A stretch of 64,000 nt of DNA. Origin: Devosia marina (GTDB lineage Bacteria > Pseudomonadota > Alphaproteobacteria > Rhizobiales > Devosiaceae). Under the pieces are notes generated by a model, which saw only the letters and a list, made by a program, of their open reading frames with translations, made no database searches and was not told the origin of the DNA. The translations under genes and the position numbers were made by a program. Below, in pieces: positions 54,903-63,828 of the stretch. Location: positions 868,001 to 932,000 of the forward strand of contig NZ_WQRF01000001.1 of the NCBI RefSeq assembly GCF_009758415.1. Reading direction: 5' to 3'. Each line of letters opens with the position of its first letter. The first letter of the stretch is position 1.

Positions 54903-56531
54903 TCACCCGCCCCCGCCAAGGGCAAAACCATTGGGGACCAAGGCGGTGCGCAGATTTTCGCGGCCCGGAGCCGGCGCCAAGGGCTCTTCCTGCCGGCTGG
55001 CACAGTTCGAACGCGTGCATAGCCGGCAGGTTGGCCCGACTTCCACATCGGCGCCAGTATTGCCCAGATCCAGACCTTGCGCATAGACTAACTTGTCTGC
55101 ATGCAGAACATTGCAGGCCAACATGACCGAGGCCATCACGGGCGGTTCGTGAAATGCCGCGGCCCGGCGCTGCACCGTGCGGGCAACAAAAAGATACCGC
55201 GAGCCGTCCGAGAATCGCACCACCTGGCGCACTGGCATGTCTGGCGTTCGAAAAGCGCCGTAGATTGCCCAGAGTGGGCAGGCGTGCCCCGAATAGGGCA
55301 GCAGCAATCCCGGCAGCGGAAAATGCTTGGTCAGCCGGCCAGCTGGATCCGACCGCAGAAAGCCGAACGGTACGCCCTCCTCGCCGGGGCGACGAAGCGA
55401 GACCAGCCGATGAGCAACCTGCTCGTAGCTGGCATAATAGACTTGGCGAAGCTGGTCGATGTCATATCCCGTCTTCTCTGCCTGCTCCAAGAAGCGGGAA
55501 TAGGGAAACACCATCGCACCGGCCAGATAGGATCCAAGCGCCCGTCGCGCTAACCGCAGAGCCGCAGGAGACTCCAGGGCGGCCTCGGCCAGCTCCGTAT
55601 CAATAATCGATCCAGCCGCCAATTCTCCGTAGAGCCGGGCGAGCTGGAACTGCCGCGTTGCAAGTGTTGTAGCGCCCTGCAACCACATGGTCGTCAGCTC
55701 GGGGAAATAGCGATACTGCCCGGGAAAATCTGCCGGACCTGATGGCGGCACCCCACCAATGGCGACCCGCACGCCGAATTGCGTCTCAAGTGCGGCGACA
55801 AGGCCTTCCAGCCCAAATTTCCCGTGTCGCTCAACGTCCGAACGCAGGCCCTCCGCTGCAACTTCAAGTGCCGGGAAGTAATTGGTTCGCTCGATGAGCA
55901 GATCATCGATCTCGCGCGCGGCAGAGACGCTGCGCCGGCTGGCGCTGGCATTTTCGAAGTGCCCAATCAGATTTCGCGCCACCGCGCCAAGATTGCGGGT
56001 TTCCCGCCCGATGGAGGCCAGAAACCGGCCGCGCTCGCCCTCGTCCAGGTCGGCCACCTCTTCAAGAATTTCCGCGCTCGAGCGCACTGCGGTAACCCCG
56101 GAAAGCACCTGGTGCAGCAATTGGCCTAGCAATGGATCAGAACGCAAACGGTCGGCAAAGGCGTCAGCACTGGCCACCGCCTCGGTGTAGGCACGGTGCA
56201 ATCGCGCCATGGCCTGAGCGCTGGCTGGATATTGCGCCACCATTTGCCGCCGTTCGTCAGGCTGAAACGGCAGCGACTCAACCATCGGTTCTGCATAGGC
56301 CTCTTCCAGGTCCTGCAGCAATTTTTGCTCGGCTTGTCCGGTCAGGTCATCGATGTCGATATTCAGATGCAGTGCCACGCGCTGCAGCAGCGCACCGCCA
56401 ACGTCGCGTTTGTTGTTTTCGATCAGGTTGAGATAGCTCGGCGATATTCCCACCAGACGCGCCAGCGCCACCTGCGAAATCTTCAGCGATTTCCGCCTGT
56501 TGCTGATCCGGAACCCGATCGGCGCGCGCAT
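54903..56531 (-). CDS. ScfR/RamB-like XRE family transcriptional regulator
   Basis: 542-aa regulator. An N-terminal helix-turn-helix (about 9-63, SLKISQVALARLVGISPSYL) is followed by a helical segment (about 130-193) that looks like a histidine-kinase DHp domain, then a DUF955/DUF2083-like acyl-sensing region (about 235-470). A C-terminal Cys motif CRLCTRSNC, typical of this family, is present. Relatives (RamB, ScfR) control acetate, propionate or short-acyl metabolism. It is divergent from the ABC transporter; a perfect inverted repeat lies just upstream of its start. The DHp-like piece is unusual and is treated as a finding. Confidence 0.9.
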   Translation of the reverse strand: MRAPIGFRISNRRKSLKISQVALARLVGISPSYLNLIENNKRDVGGALLQRVALHLNIDIDDLTGQAEQKLLQDLEEAYAEPMVESLPFQPDERRQMVAQYPASAQAMARLHRAYTEAVASADAFADRLRSDPLLGQLLHQVLSGVTAVRSSAEILEEVADLDEGERGRFLASIGRETRNLGAVARNLIGHFENASASRRSVSAAREIDDLLIERTNYFPALEVAAEGLRSDVERHGKFGLEGLVAALETQFGVRVAIGGVPPSGPADFPGQYRYFPELTTMWLQGATTLATRQFQLARLYGELAAGSIIDTELAEAALESPAALRLARRALGSYLAGAMVFPYSRFLEQAEKTGYDIDQLRQVYYASYEQVAHRLVSLRRPGEEGVPFGFLRSDPAGRLTKHFPLPGLLLPYSGHACPLWAIYGAFRTPDMPVRQVVRFSDGSRYLFVARTVQRRAAAFHEPPVMASVMLACNVLHADKLVYAQGLDLGNTGADVEVGPTCRLCTRSNCASRQEEPLAPAPGRENLRTALVPNGFALGGGG

Positions 56532-56554
56532 GGCTTCCCTCCCAGAAAATCTGC

Positions 56555-56574
56555 TCTGTCAACAAATTGACAGA
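56555..56574. promoter_or_regulatory. perfect inverted repeat, candidate operator
   Basis: TCTGTCAA and TTGACAGA flank CAAA, an 8-base perfect palindrome, 24 bases upstream of the ScfR-like start and about 150 bases upstream of the ABC binding-protein gene. A TTGACA that could serve as a -35 lies inside the right arm, and its complement inside the left. It is the likeliest binding site for the divergent regulator, controlling both itself and the transporter. Confidence 0.6.
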
Positions 56575-56720
56575 TGTACCCATCAACAAGAACAACAATT
56601 TACAATTTTTTCTAGGAATTACAATGACGTATTGCTGTCGTTTTCAAATATGTCGAATACTGGTCAGGCGGTGAGTGGCTGGCAAAGTATCGGTCGCCCC
56701 GCGCCAAAAGGAGGAGATCG

Positions 56721-58079
56721 ATGAAATTATTGAAGAGCGGGATGTCCCGCCGCAGGGTTCTGCAGACAGGTATGGCCGGCATTATCGGTTCGGGCGTCGC
56801 CCCCATGATGTTCACCAAAGGGGCCTGGGCACAGGAATTCTGCAACAATCCCACTGGCGACACGGTCACCCTTGGCCTCAACCTGCCTTTGACAGGTGCC
56901 TATGCAGAAGAAGGCGCCGATGAACAGAAGGCCTATGAACTCGCCATCGCCCACCTGAATGGCGAAGGTGACGGCGGCCTGATCAACGTGCTGACTCCCT
57001 CTGCGCTCAAGGGCAATGGCATCTTAGGCAAGAAAGTCGGATTCGTTACGTCTGATAGCCAGACGAAGTCCGACGTCGCCCGTGCCGGTGCTACCCGCAT
57101 GATCGAACGCGACGGCGCCATCATGATCACCGGGGGCTCGTCCTCAGGCGAAGCCATAGCCGTGCAGGGTCTCTGCCAGGAGATGGGCGTCATTTTCATG
57201 GCGGGCCTTACGCACTCCAACGACACGACCGGCAAGGATAAGCGGCGCTACGGTTTCCGCCACTTCTTTAACGCCTACCAGTCCGGTACTGCACTGGGTC
57301 CCGTGCTGAGCGAAGCTTACGGCACTGATCGCCGCGCGTATCACCTGACCGCTGATTACACCTGGGGCTGGACTCAGGAAGAATCGATCAAGAACACCAC
57401 CGAGGGTCTTGGTTGGGACACTGTGGAAGCCGTGCGCACCCCGCTTGGTGCCGGCGACTTCTCGCAGTTCCTCACCCCGGTTCTCAACTCCGGTGCCGAC
57501 GTGCTCATCCTCAACCACTACGGCAACGACATGGTGAACTCGCTAACTCAGGCGGTCCAGTTCGGCATGCGTGACCGCCAGGCGAACGGCAAGGACTTCC
57601 AGATCGTGGTTCCGCTGTTCTCCGAACTGATGGCCAAGGGCGCCGGTGAGAACATCAAGGGCATATACGGCACCTCGAACTGGCACTGGAACCTGCAGGA
57701 TCCAGGCTCCATTGCCTTCACCAAATCGTTTGGCGCTGCCTATGGCTCGCCACCATCTCAGGCTGCGCACACCTGCTACGTGCAGACCCTGCTTTATGCT
57801 GACGCAGTGGAACGCGCTGGCACCTTCTATCCGCCTGAAGTCATCAAGGCGCTGGAAGGCCACGAGTTCGACGGCATGGGCAATGGCCGCACGCTCTACC
57901 GTGCCGAAGACCACCAGTGCATGAAGTCTGTGCTCGTCGTGCAGGGCAACGACGCCCCTACCAGCGAATACGACGTTCTCAACGTGGTCCAGGAAGTCCA
58001 ACGCGATACGGTCGACTACGACGCCTCGATCTTTGGCGGTGAACTCGGTCCCGCAGAACCGGCACCCGTCTGCGCCTAA
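56721..58079 (+). CDS. ABC transporter substrate-binding protein (branched-chain amino acid/amide type)
   Basis: 452-aa periplasmic ligand-binding protein (Peripla_BP_6 family). A twin-arginine signal (SRRRVLQTG) is followed by a hydrophobic stretch and cleavage near GAWAQE. The mature domain starts VTLGLNLPLTGAYAEEGADEQKAYELA. Family members bind branched-chain amino acids, amides, urea or short carboxylates; the ligand here is not known. The start has AGGAGG 7 bases upstream. It leads a five-gene unit; a hairpin follows it before the first permease. Confidence 0.95.
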   Translation: MKLLKSGMSRRRVLQTGMAGIIGSGVAPMMFTKGAWAQEFCNNPTGDTVTLGLNLPLTGAYAEEGADEQKAYELAIAHLNGEGDGGLINVLTPSALKGNGILGKKVGFVTSDSQTKSDVARAGATRMIERDGAIMITGGSSSGEAIAVQGLCQEMGVIFMAGLTHSNDTTGKDKRRYGFRHFFNAYQSGTALGPVLSEAYGTDRRAYHLTADYTWGWTQEESIKNTTEGLGWDTVEAVRTPLGAGDFSQFLTPVLNSGADVLILNHYGNDMVNSLTQAVQFGMRDRQANGKDFQIVVPLFSELMAKGAGENIKGIYGTSNWHWNLQDPGSIAFTKSFGAAYGSPPSQAAHTCYVQTLLYADAVERAGTFYPPEVIKALEGHEFDGMGNGRTLYRAEDHQCMKSVLVVQGNDAPTSEYDVLNVVQEVQRDTVDYDASIFGGELGPAEPAPVCA

Positions 58080-58087
58080 ACCAGTAG

Positions 58088-58113
58088 AGGGGCAAGGAGC
58101 GATCCTTGCCCCT
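58088..58113 (+). terminator. hairpin after the binding-protein gene
   Basis: AGGGGCAAGGA (58088-58098) pairs with TCCTTGCCCCT (58103-58113) around GCGA, followed by TC. Eleven perfect base pairs, 8 bases after the stop codon. In ABC operons such stems protect the binding-protein mRNA and reduce read-through, so it may raise its dose above that of the permeases. Confidence 0.8.
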
Positions 58114-58239
58114 TCAGGTCCGCCAGCGCCCGGTCCGCCGGGTGCTCTCGCCTGCACACATGCAGGACGGGGTCTTCGGAACATCCGATGATGGCATTGC
58201 GCGGGGATCGAGAGAGCCTCGTCACTAGCGGAGCATCAA

Positions 58240-59271
58240 ATGTTCGAAGTCATCTTTCTGCAATTTCTCAACGGGCTCGACAAAGGCGCTGCTTATGCGC
58301 TGATCGCCCTTGGCCTTACCCTGGTGTTCGGTACACTCGGGGTCGTGAACTTTGCCCATGGCGCCTTGTTCATGCTCGGTGCCTTTTGTGCCGTTATGTT
58401 CCGTCAGTTCCTGACCCTTGAAACGGTCACCATTGATCCCACCCAGACATCGCCCTGGGGCGCACCACTCGAAATCAGGACCCCGCTGGTGCAGGCCTGG
58501 TTTGGAGACTTTGGGGCGGTTCTCGTCAATTACTCGGTACCCTTCTCGATCCTCATCACAATCCCGATCATGCTGCTCGTCGGCATCGCGCTGGAACGCG
58601 GTATCATCAAGCACTTCTACAAGCGCCCCCATGCCGAGCAGATCCTTGTGACATTCGGCCTCGCCATTGTGGCGCAGGAAGTGATCAAGTCCATCTTCGG
58701 ACCAAACCCCATTCCCCAGCCTATGCCCACCGATCTCCGCGGGGCAGCCGACATCGGCTCCTGGATCGGGTTTCAGGCCAATGTCATCACCTATCCGCTG
58801 TGGCGCCTGATCTACTTCCTGTTTTCAGTGATCATCATCGGCGGCGTCTTTGCCTTCCTCCAGTTCACCACCTTTGGCATGGTCGTGCGCGCCGGCATGG
58901 CGGACCGCGAGACAGTTGGGTTGCTGGGCATCAATATCGACCGGCGTTTCACGATCATGTTTGGCCTGGCCGCCGTTGTCGCGGGCATGGCAGGCGTCAT
59001 GTACACGCCCCTGCTCCCTCCCAATTACCATCTCGGCATGGACTTTCTGGTCCTTTCTTTTGTGGTGGTGGTCGTGGGCGGCATGGGCTCATTGCCCGGT
59101 GCCGTCGCCGCCGGCTTCCTGCTTGGTATCCTGCAGTCCTTCGCCTCGATGACCCAGATCAAGGCCATCGTTCCCGGCATCGACCAGATCATCATCTATC
59201 TCGTTGCCGTTGTTATTCTACTTGTTCGCCCGCGTGGTCTGATGGGCCGCCGCGGTGTGATGGAGAATTGA
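58240..59271 (+). CDS. ABC transporter permease, LivH-like
   Basis: 343-aa inner-membrane permease of the branched-chain amino acid (HAAT) group with about eight helices. It opens [39 protein letters not shown] and has the coupling-helix motif [20 protein letters not shown]. It ends [12 protein letters not shown]. It follows the binding protein after a 160-base gap that holds a hairpin. The LivM-like permease starts 1 base after its stop. Confidence 0.95.
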   Translation: MFEVIFLQFLNGLDKGAAYALIALGLTLVFGTLGVVNFAHGALFMLGAFCAVMFRQFLTLETVTIDPTQTSPWGAPLEIRTPLVQAWFGDFGAVLVNYSVPFSILITIPIMLLVGIALERGIIKHFYKRPHAEQILVTFGLAIVAQEVIKSIFGPNPIPQPMPTDLRGAADIGSWIGFQANVITYPLWRLIYFLFSVIIIGGVFAFLQFTTFGMVVRAGMADRETVGLLGINIDRRFTIMFGLAAVVAGMAGVMYTPLLPPNYHLGMDFLVLSFVVVVVGGMGSLPGAVAAGFLLGILQSFASMTQIKAIVPGIDQIIIYLVAVVILLVRPRGLMGRRGVMEN

Positions 59272-59272
59272 C

Positions 59273-60412
59273 ATGACCAATTTCATGTCCCGCAACGATC
59301 TGTTGCTGCTTGTGGGCTTCACCGCCGTGGTGCTGACCATGCCAATCTGGCTCACGCCCTTCGGCGCCGGCTATCCGGACCTGCTGCAGCGCTTCATGAT
59401 CTTTGGCATCTTCGCTGTCGGCTTTAACATCCTGTTCGGCCTAACCGGCTATCTCAGCTTCGGCCATGCCGCTTTCTTCGGTGTTGGCTCCTATGCCGCA
59501 GTCTGGTCGTTCAAACTGCTGACGCTCGACGCCATTCCCGCCATGATCTTTGCCGTTCTGATCTCGGGCCTGTTCGCCCTGATCATCGGCTTCCTCTCGC
59601 TGCGCCGTTCAGGCATCTACTTCTCGATCCTGACCCTTGCGTTCGCCCAAATGAGCTACAATCTGGCCTATTCGGTGCTCACCCCGATCACCAATGGCGA
59701 AACCGGCCTGCAACTCACATTGAGCGATCCTCGCGTCTTGGACGCGGCCATCGGTCAGTCTTTTGTAGGGCAGCCCGTCCCGACTCTTCTGGGGCAGCAA
59801 TTGGGCGGCTATGCAGGCTTCTACTTCTGCGCCGGCTTTCTGATCCTGTCGTTCTTCTTCGCCCAACGCGTCGCTGGGTCGCCATTCGGCATGATGCTAA
59901 AATCGATCAAGTCCAATCAGACCCGTATGCAATTCACCGGCTTCAATACGCGGCCTTATGCCCTGTCTGCATTCGTGATTTCGGGAATGTATGCGGGCCT
60001 GGCTGGCGCCCTGCTCGCCGTCACCGACCCGTTGGCCGGCGCCGAACGCATGCAATGGACCGCCTCGGGCGAAGTCGTGCTGATGACCATTCTGGGCGGC
60101 GTGGGAACGCTGGTCGGCCCGGTGATCGGTGCCTGGATCATCAAATACTTCGAGAACATTCTCTCGGCCCTCAATGATAACATTCTGACCCAGTTCTGGA
60201 GCTTCCTGCCCGAGGGGTTCGCCGAAATCGTGGTCAAGGTGACCAGCAAGTTCGTGGGTGATGGCTGGCACCTGACCCTTGGCCTGGTGTTTGTGATCAT
60301 TGTGATCTTCCTGCCCGGCGGGATCATGGAAGGCGTGCGCCGCATCGCGGCGGTCGCCCGCCGCTCCGGCCCGCCCGGTGCCAAGTCACATCAGCATCAG
60401 CCCGCAGAATAA
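59273..60412 (+). CDS. ABC transporter permease, LivM-like
   Basis: 379-aa partner permease with about nine helices. The segments [23 protein letters not shown] and [18 protein letters not shown] are typical of LivM, and [19 protein letters not shown] is the ATPase-coupling region. The C-terminus is polar with a Pro/His-rich end. The LivG-like ATPase gene starts 11 bases after it. Confidence 0.95.
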   Translation: MTNFMSRNDLLLLVGFTAVVLTMPIWLTPFGAGYPDLLQRFMIFGIFAVGFNILFGLTGYLSFGHAAFFGVGSYAAVWSFKLLTLDAIPAMIFAVLISGLFALIIGFLSLRRSGIYFSILTLAFAQMSYNLAYSVLTPITNGETGLQLTLSDPRVLDAAIGQSFVGQPVPTLLGQQLGGYAGFYFCAGFLILSFFFAQRVAGSPFGMMLKSIKSNQTRMQFTGFNTRPYALSAFVISGMYAGLAGALLAVTDPLAGAERMQWTASGEVVLMTILGGVGTLVGPVIGAWIIKYFENILSALNDNILTQFWSFLPEGFAEIVVKVTSKFVGDGWHLTLGLVFVIIVIFLPGGIMEGVRRIAAVARRSGPPGAKSHQHQPAE

Positions 60413-60423
60413 GGACAAGCGAT

Positions 60424-61188
60424 ATGGCAAATTCCAATATTGTCCTGCACGTTGCGGACGTCCACAAGCGGTTCGGCGGCCTGCACGCGCTGGCAGACAT
60501 TGATCTGCAGGTCGAGGAGGGCAAGACCCACGCCATCATCGGCCCCAACGGAGCGGGCAAGTCGACGCTGCTCAATGTCATCATCGGCAAGCTGGCGCCG
60601 TCCAGCGGCCAAGTGGTGTTCGACGGCGCCGTACTGACCGGTCGCAAGCCCTACCAGATCAACCAGCTCGGCATTGCCCGCGTCTTCCAGACGCCGGAAA
60701 TCTTCTCCGACCTGTCGGTCTTGCACAATGTGATGATCCCCGCCTTTGCCAAGCGCGATGGTACCTTCACACTCAACATGCTGCGCGCCCTGGACAGCGA
60801 AACAACCATCCGTGAGGAGGCCGAGCACATGCTTGAGGATGTGGGCATGCTCAACCGCCGGGACATGCAGGCTGGTAGCCTCAGCCGTGGTGACAAACGA
60901 CGCATGGAACTGGCGATGTGCCTGATCCAGCACCCGCGCCTGCTGCTGCTCGACGAACCAACCGCCGGCATGAGCCGGCATGACACCAATACCACCATCG
61001 AGCTTCTCCAGAAGATCAAGAGCCGTGGCATGACAAAGGTGATCATCGAGCATGACATGCATGTGGTGTTCTCGCTCGCCGACAAGATCTCCGTGCTCGC
61101 CCAGGGCCGCATCATCGCCGACGGCAGCCCGGATGAAGTGCGCGGCAACCCCAAGGTCCAGGAAGCCTATCTCGGAGGAGCTCACTGA
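60424..61188 (+). CDS. ABC transporter ATPase, LivG-like
   Basis: 254-aa ATP-binding subunit. Walker A is GPNGAGKST, Walker B LLLLDEPTAG, and the switch His is in IIEHDMHVVF. The signature region reads LSRGDKRRMELAM in place of LSGGQ, close to variants in LivG/UrtD ATPases (LSHGQ). It drives the permease pair with the LivF-like subunit. The stop overlaps the next start by 1 base. Confidence 0.95.
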   Translation: MANSNIVLHVADVHKRFGGLHALADIDLQVEEGKTHAIIGPNGAGKSTLLNVIIGKLAPSSGQVVFDGAVLTGRKPYQINQLGIARVFQTPEIFSDLSVLHNVMIPAFAKRDGTFTLNMLRALDSETTIREEAEHMLEDVGMLNRRDMQAGSLSRGDKRRMELAMCLIQHPRLLLLDEPTAGMSRHDTNTTIELLQKIKSRGMTKVIIEHDMHVVFSLADKISVLAQGRIIADGSPDEVRGNPKVQEAYLGGAH

Positions 61189-61958
61189 TGAGTTCAGTCG
61201 CCATGCAATCTGAAACGGCCATCGGCAATAATGCCGCAGAACTGGAAACCACCCGCCCCTTCTTTTCAGTGCGCGACATGCATGCCTACTACGGCGAGAG
61301 CTACATCGTGCAGGGCGTCTCGCTCGATGTCCGAAAGGGCGAAATCCTGGCTTTGCTCGGTCGCAACGGCGCCGGGAAGACGTCGACATTGCGCACAGTA
61401 GCCCGGACCGACAACCCGCAGATGCGGCGGGGCGAAATCTGGCTCGATGGCATGCCGATCCACCAGATGAGCAGCTTTCAGGCGGCGCGCGCCGGCATCC
61501 AGCTCGTTCCCGAGGACCGCCGGATCATTCAGGGCCTGACGGTCGAGGAGAACATCTCTCTGGCAAAGGTCGCGCCCGGCAATGGGTGGAGCCTTGAACA
61601 GATCTACGAAAGCTTTCCGCGCCTGGCCGAACGCCGCACCCAGGAAGGGGTCACCCTGTCAGGTGGCGAACAGCAGATGCTTGCGATCGCGAGGGCCCTG
61701 GCCCGCGACCTCAAGCTCTTGCTGCTAGACGAGCCTTATGAAGGGCTGGCGCCGGTAATCGTGCAGGAGATCGAACGCATTCTGCATTCGATCAAGCCCA
61801 TGGGCATCACGACAGTGATTGTCGAGCAGAACGCGGTGGCGGCGCTCAAGCTGGCAGATCGCGCTGTCATTCTAGATACGGGCGAAGTCGCCTTTGCCGG
61901 TTCAGCCAAGGAGGTCCTCGAGAACGCCGACCTTCGCCACGAATATCTGGCCATCTGA
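61188..61958 (+). CDS. ABC transporter ATPase, LivF-like
   Basis: 256-aa ATP-binding subunit with a longer N-terminus (about 25 residues before the first strand). Walker A is GRNGAGKTS, signature LSGGEQQM, Walker B LLLLDEPYEGLAP. It is the last gene of the transporter unit. A GGCGGC/GCCGCC hairpin lies about 94 bases after its stop (62052-62066). Confidence 0.95.
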   Translation: MSSVAMQSETAIGNNAAELETTRPFFSVRDMHAYYGESYIVQGVSLDVRKGEILALLGRNGAGKTSTLRTVARTDNPQMRRGEIWLDGMPIHQMSSFQAARAGIQLVPEDRRIIQGLTVEENISLAKVAPGNGWSLEQIYESFPRLAERRTQEGVTLSGGEQQMLAIARALARDLKLLLLDEPYEGLAPVIVQEIERILHSIKPMGITTVIVEQNAVAALKLADRAVILDTGEVAFAGSAKEVLENADLRHEYLAI

Positions 61959-62051
61959 ACCAGCGCACCAGCTACCCTGGGTCCTGTGAGAACCAAGGCA
62001 TGATGCCGATCTCACCCTCTCCCCCTCACGGGGCCCAGGGTAATTCTATCC

Positions 62052-62066
62052 GGCGGCGCAGCCGCC
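62052..62066. terminator. hairpin between livF-like and pxpA genes
   Basis: GGCGGC (62052-62057) pairs with GCCGCC (62061-62066) around a 3-base loop in a 197-base convergent gap. A CCCC/GGGG palindrome lies just upstream (about 62021-62036); such CTCTCCCC-type palindromes are common as dispersed repeats in Rhizobiales, but I cannot test copy number. Confidence 0.45.
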
Positions 62067-62155
62067 AAATCGCTCCGGTAAAGCAATTTTAGGCGAGAAG
62101 ACCATGAGAGCTAAGCTTGAGTGGCAAGAATGCGCCTCATCAATCGCCCTTCCCC

Positions 62156-62926
62156 TCAAATCTGCGCCGAAACATCCGTCTCCGGCGCCGTTGGCGCAAT
62201 CTCGATACCCGCATCTTCCAGCGCCGAACGCACACCGCGGGCCAACTCGACCGCCCCGGGGGTGTCGCCATGCAGGCAGATAGACCGAGCAGAGGATTTC
62301 AGCACAGTACCGTCAATAGCGACGATCTCGCCTGCCTCAGCCAGTCGCAGGCACCGCGCAATAACCGCCCCAGCATCGTGGATCACTGCGCCCTCTTCCT
62401 TGCGGGAAACCAATAGTCCCTCTGCCGTATAGGCCCGGTCGGCATAGGCCTCACGGATCAGCGGCAAGCCCACCGCCTTGGCGGCGCGCACCTGCTGGCT
62501 GTTGTCCAGCGCCAGCACCGCCATCTCCGGGTCCATGGCCTGAATGCTGGCGAAAATGCCTACGGCAAAGGCCAGCTCTTCGGCTGTCTGGTTTGCGAGC
62601 GCACCATGCAGTTTGACATAGGACAGCGCCACGCCGACTTCATCAGCAATGTGCCGCGCCAGCAAAAGCTGCCCCCTGATCTGTCCAAGCAATTGCTCAA
62701 GCGGCATCACGATACGAAACCGTCCGAAGCGCTTGGGATCGACATACCCTGGGTGCGCACCCGCGCGCACGCCATTGGCCTTGCATATCCCGAGAATTCT
62801 CCGAATCGTAGCTGCATCCCCGGCATGTCCGCCACAGGCAATCGAGGCGCTCGAAACGATCTGCAACAAGGCATCATCGGAGCCCATGCCTTCGCCCAGA
62901 TCCGCGTTAAGGTCGATAGAGGTCAT
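62156..62926 (-). CDS. pxpA: 5-oxoprolinase subunit PxpA (LamB/YcsF family)
   Basis: 256-aa subunit of the ATP-dependent 5-oxoprolinase that opens pyroglutamate to glutamate. The LamB/YcsF pattern is clear: IDLNADLGEGMG at the start, SIACGGHAGD, GVRAGAHPGYVDP and VKLHGALANQ, and the late ARSICLHGDTPGAVELA. It overlaps pxpC by 4 bases. It converges with the LivF-like gene. Confidence 0.95.
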   Translation of the reverse strand: MTSIDLNADLGEGMGSDDALLQIVSSASIACGGHAGDAATIRRILGICKANGVRAGAHPGYVDPKRFGRFRIVMPLEQLLGQIRGQLLLARHIADEVGVALSYVKLHGALANQTAEELAFAVGIFASIQAMDPEMAVLALDNSQQVRAAKAVGLPLIREAYADRAYTAEGLLVSRKEEGAVIHDAGAVIARCLRLAEAGEIVAIDGTVLKSSARSICLHGDTPGAVELARGVRSALEDAGIEIAPTAPETDVSAQI

Positions 62927-63828
62927 GGCTTGCCGCTCCGCATCAGTTGGTGCGCATGGTTCACGCTGACAGGCGCAAATACAACGGCCTCACCGGAACG
63001 GATTTGTGCAAACCGGCCGAGATCCGCGCTCACAATAGTGCCGATCCGCGGATAGCCACCGGTCGGCTGGTGATCGCGCATCAGGACGATCGGCGTGCCA
63101 TCCCCCAGGATCTGGATGTCGCCCGGCAGGATCGGATCAGAAATCAGCGACAATATGCTGGACCCGGCGAACACCCCCCCTTCATCGGCCAGCCGCACCC
63201 CCATCCTGTCCATGGCATTGGTCACGCGAAACGGTGTCTCGACAAACTTGCGGCGAATGTCTGCCGCAAACCGATCAGCATGGATTCCCCAGACGAACCT
63301 GACAGGTCCGGCCTCCGGAGGATCAGGCGAACACACCGATTGCACCGTTCCGCCTTCCTCCGAAAAATTCAGAACATCGCCCGCGCGCAGGGCGCGCCCC
63401 TCCAGGCCACCCAGCCTTGCCCTTGTGCTGGTCGCCCTGCTTCCCAGCACCATCGGCAGGTCCAACTTTTTGCCAAAGCGCAGATAGCCATAATTTCCAG
63501 CGGCGCCCGGCGTTATGCAAAGCCGGTCACCGGCCGCAATGCTGGCGCTGCCAGGCCAGGGCCGTCGTTCTCCGTTCAATTGCACTTCGAACGCGCCACC
63601 CGCCCAGCCCACAGTCAGGTCCCCGGACTCCATCAGCAAGTCGAGCCCCGCCCGGGTCAGCTCGATCCCGGTCTTGTCACATGCACCCGCCAATGCACCG
63701 GCCAGCCGGTGTGCATCAATATCCATTGGCCCGGAGGCGCTGATCCCGTGTGCGAGCAAACCCGGTCGCCCACCATCCTGCACTGTGCACAGCGGTCCCG
63801 CCCGTTCTACTCTCAAACTGCTGCTCAA
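62923..63828 (-). CDS. pxpC: 5-oxoprolinase subunit PxpC (KipA family)
   Basis: 301-aa biotin-dependent carboxylase-like subunit of 5-oxoprolinase. The family segments VERAGPLCTVQDGGRPGLLAHGIS, SGPMDIDAHRLAGAL and the later VTNAMDRMGVRL and GDIQILGDGTPIVLMRDHQPTGGYPRIG are visible. It starts at a TTG (63826-63828) that overlaps the TGA of pxpB (TTGA). It overlaps pxpA by 4 bases, so all three are coupled. Confidence 0.95.
   Translation of the reverse strand: MSSSLRVERAGPLCTVQDGGRPGLLAHGISASGPMDIDAHRLAGALAGACDKTGIELTRAGLDLLMESGDLTVGWAGGAFEVQLNGERRPWPGSASIAAGDRLCITPGAAGNYGYLRFGKKLDLPMVLGSRATSTRARLGGLEGRALRAGDVLNFSEEGGTVQSVCSPDPPEAGPVRFVWGIHADRFAADIRRKFVETPFRVTNAMDRMGVRLADEGGVFAGSSILSLISDPILPGDIQILGDGTPIVLMRDHQPTGGYPRIGTIVSADLGRFAQIRSGEAVVFAPVSVNHAHQLMRSGKP

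Noticed and set aside
56567-56595. A sigma-70 promoter from the TTGACA inside the palindrome
   Set aside because: No acceptable -10 hexamer lies at 16-18 bases on either strand, so I report only the palindrome.
62010-62070. A CRISPR or mobile-element end at the CTCTCCCC/GGGG palindrome
   Set aside because: A single short palindrome with no repeats, spacers, target duplication or transposase nearby.
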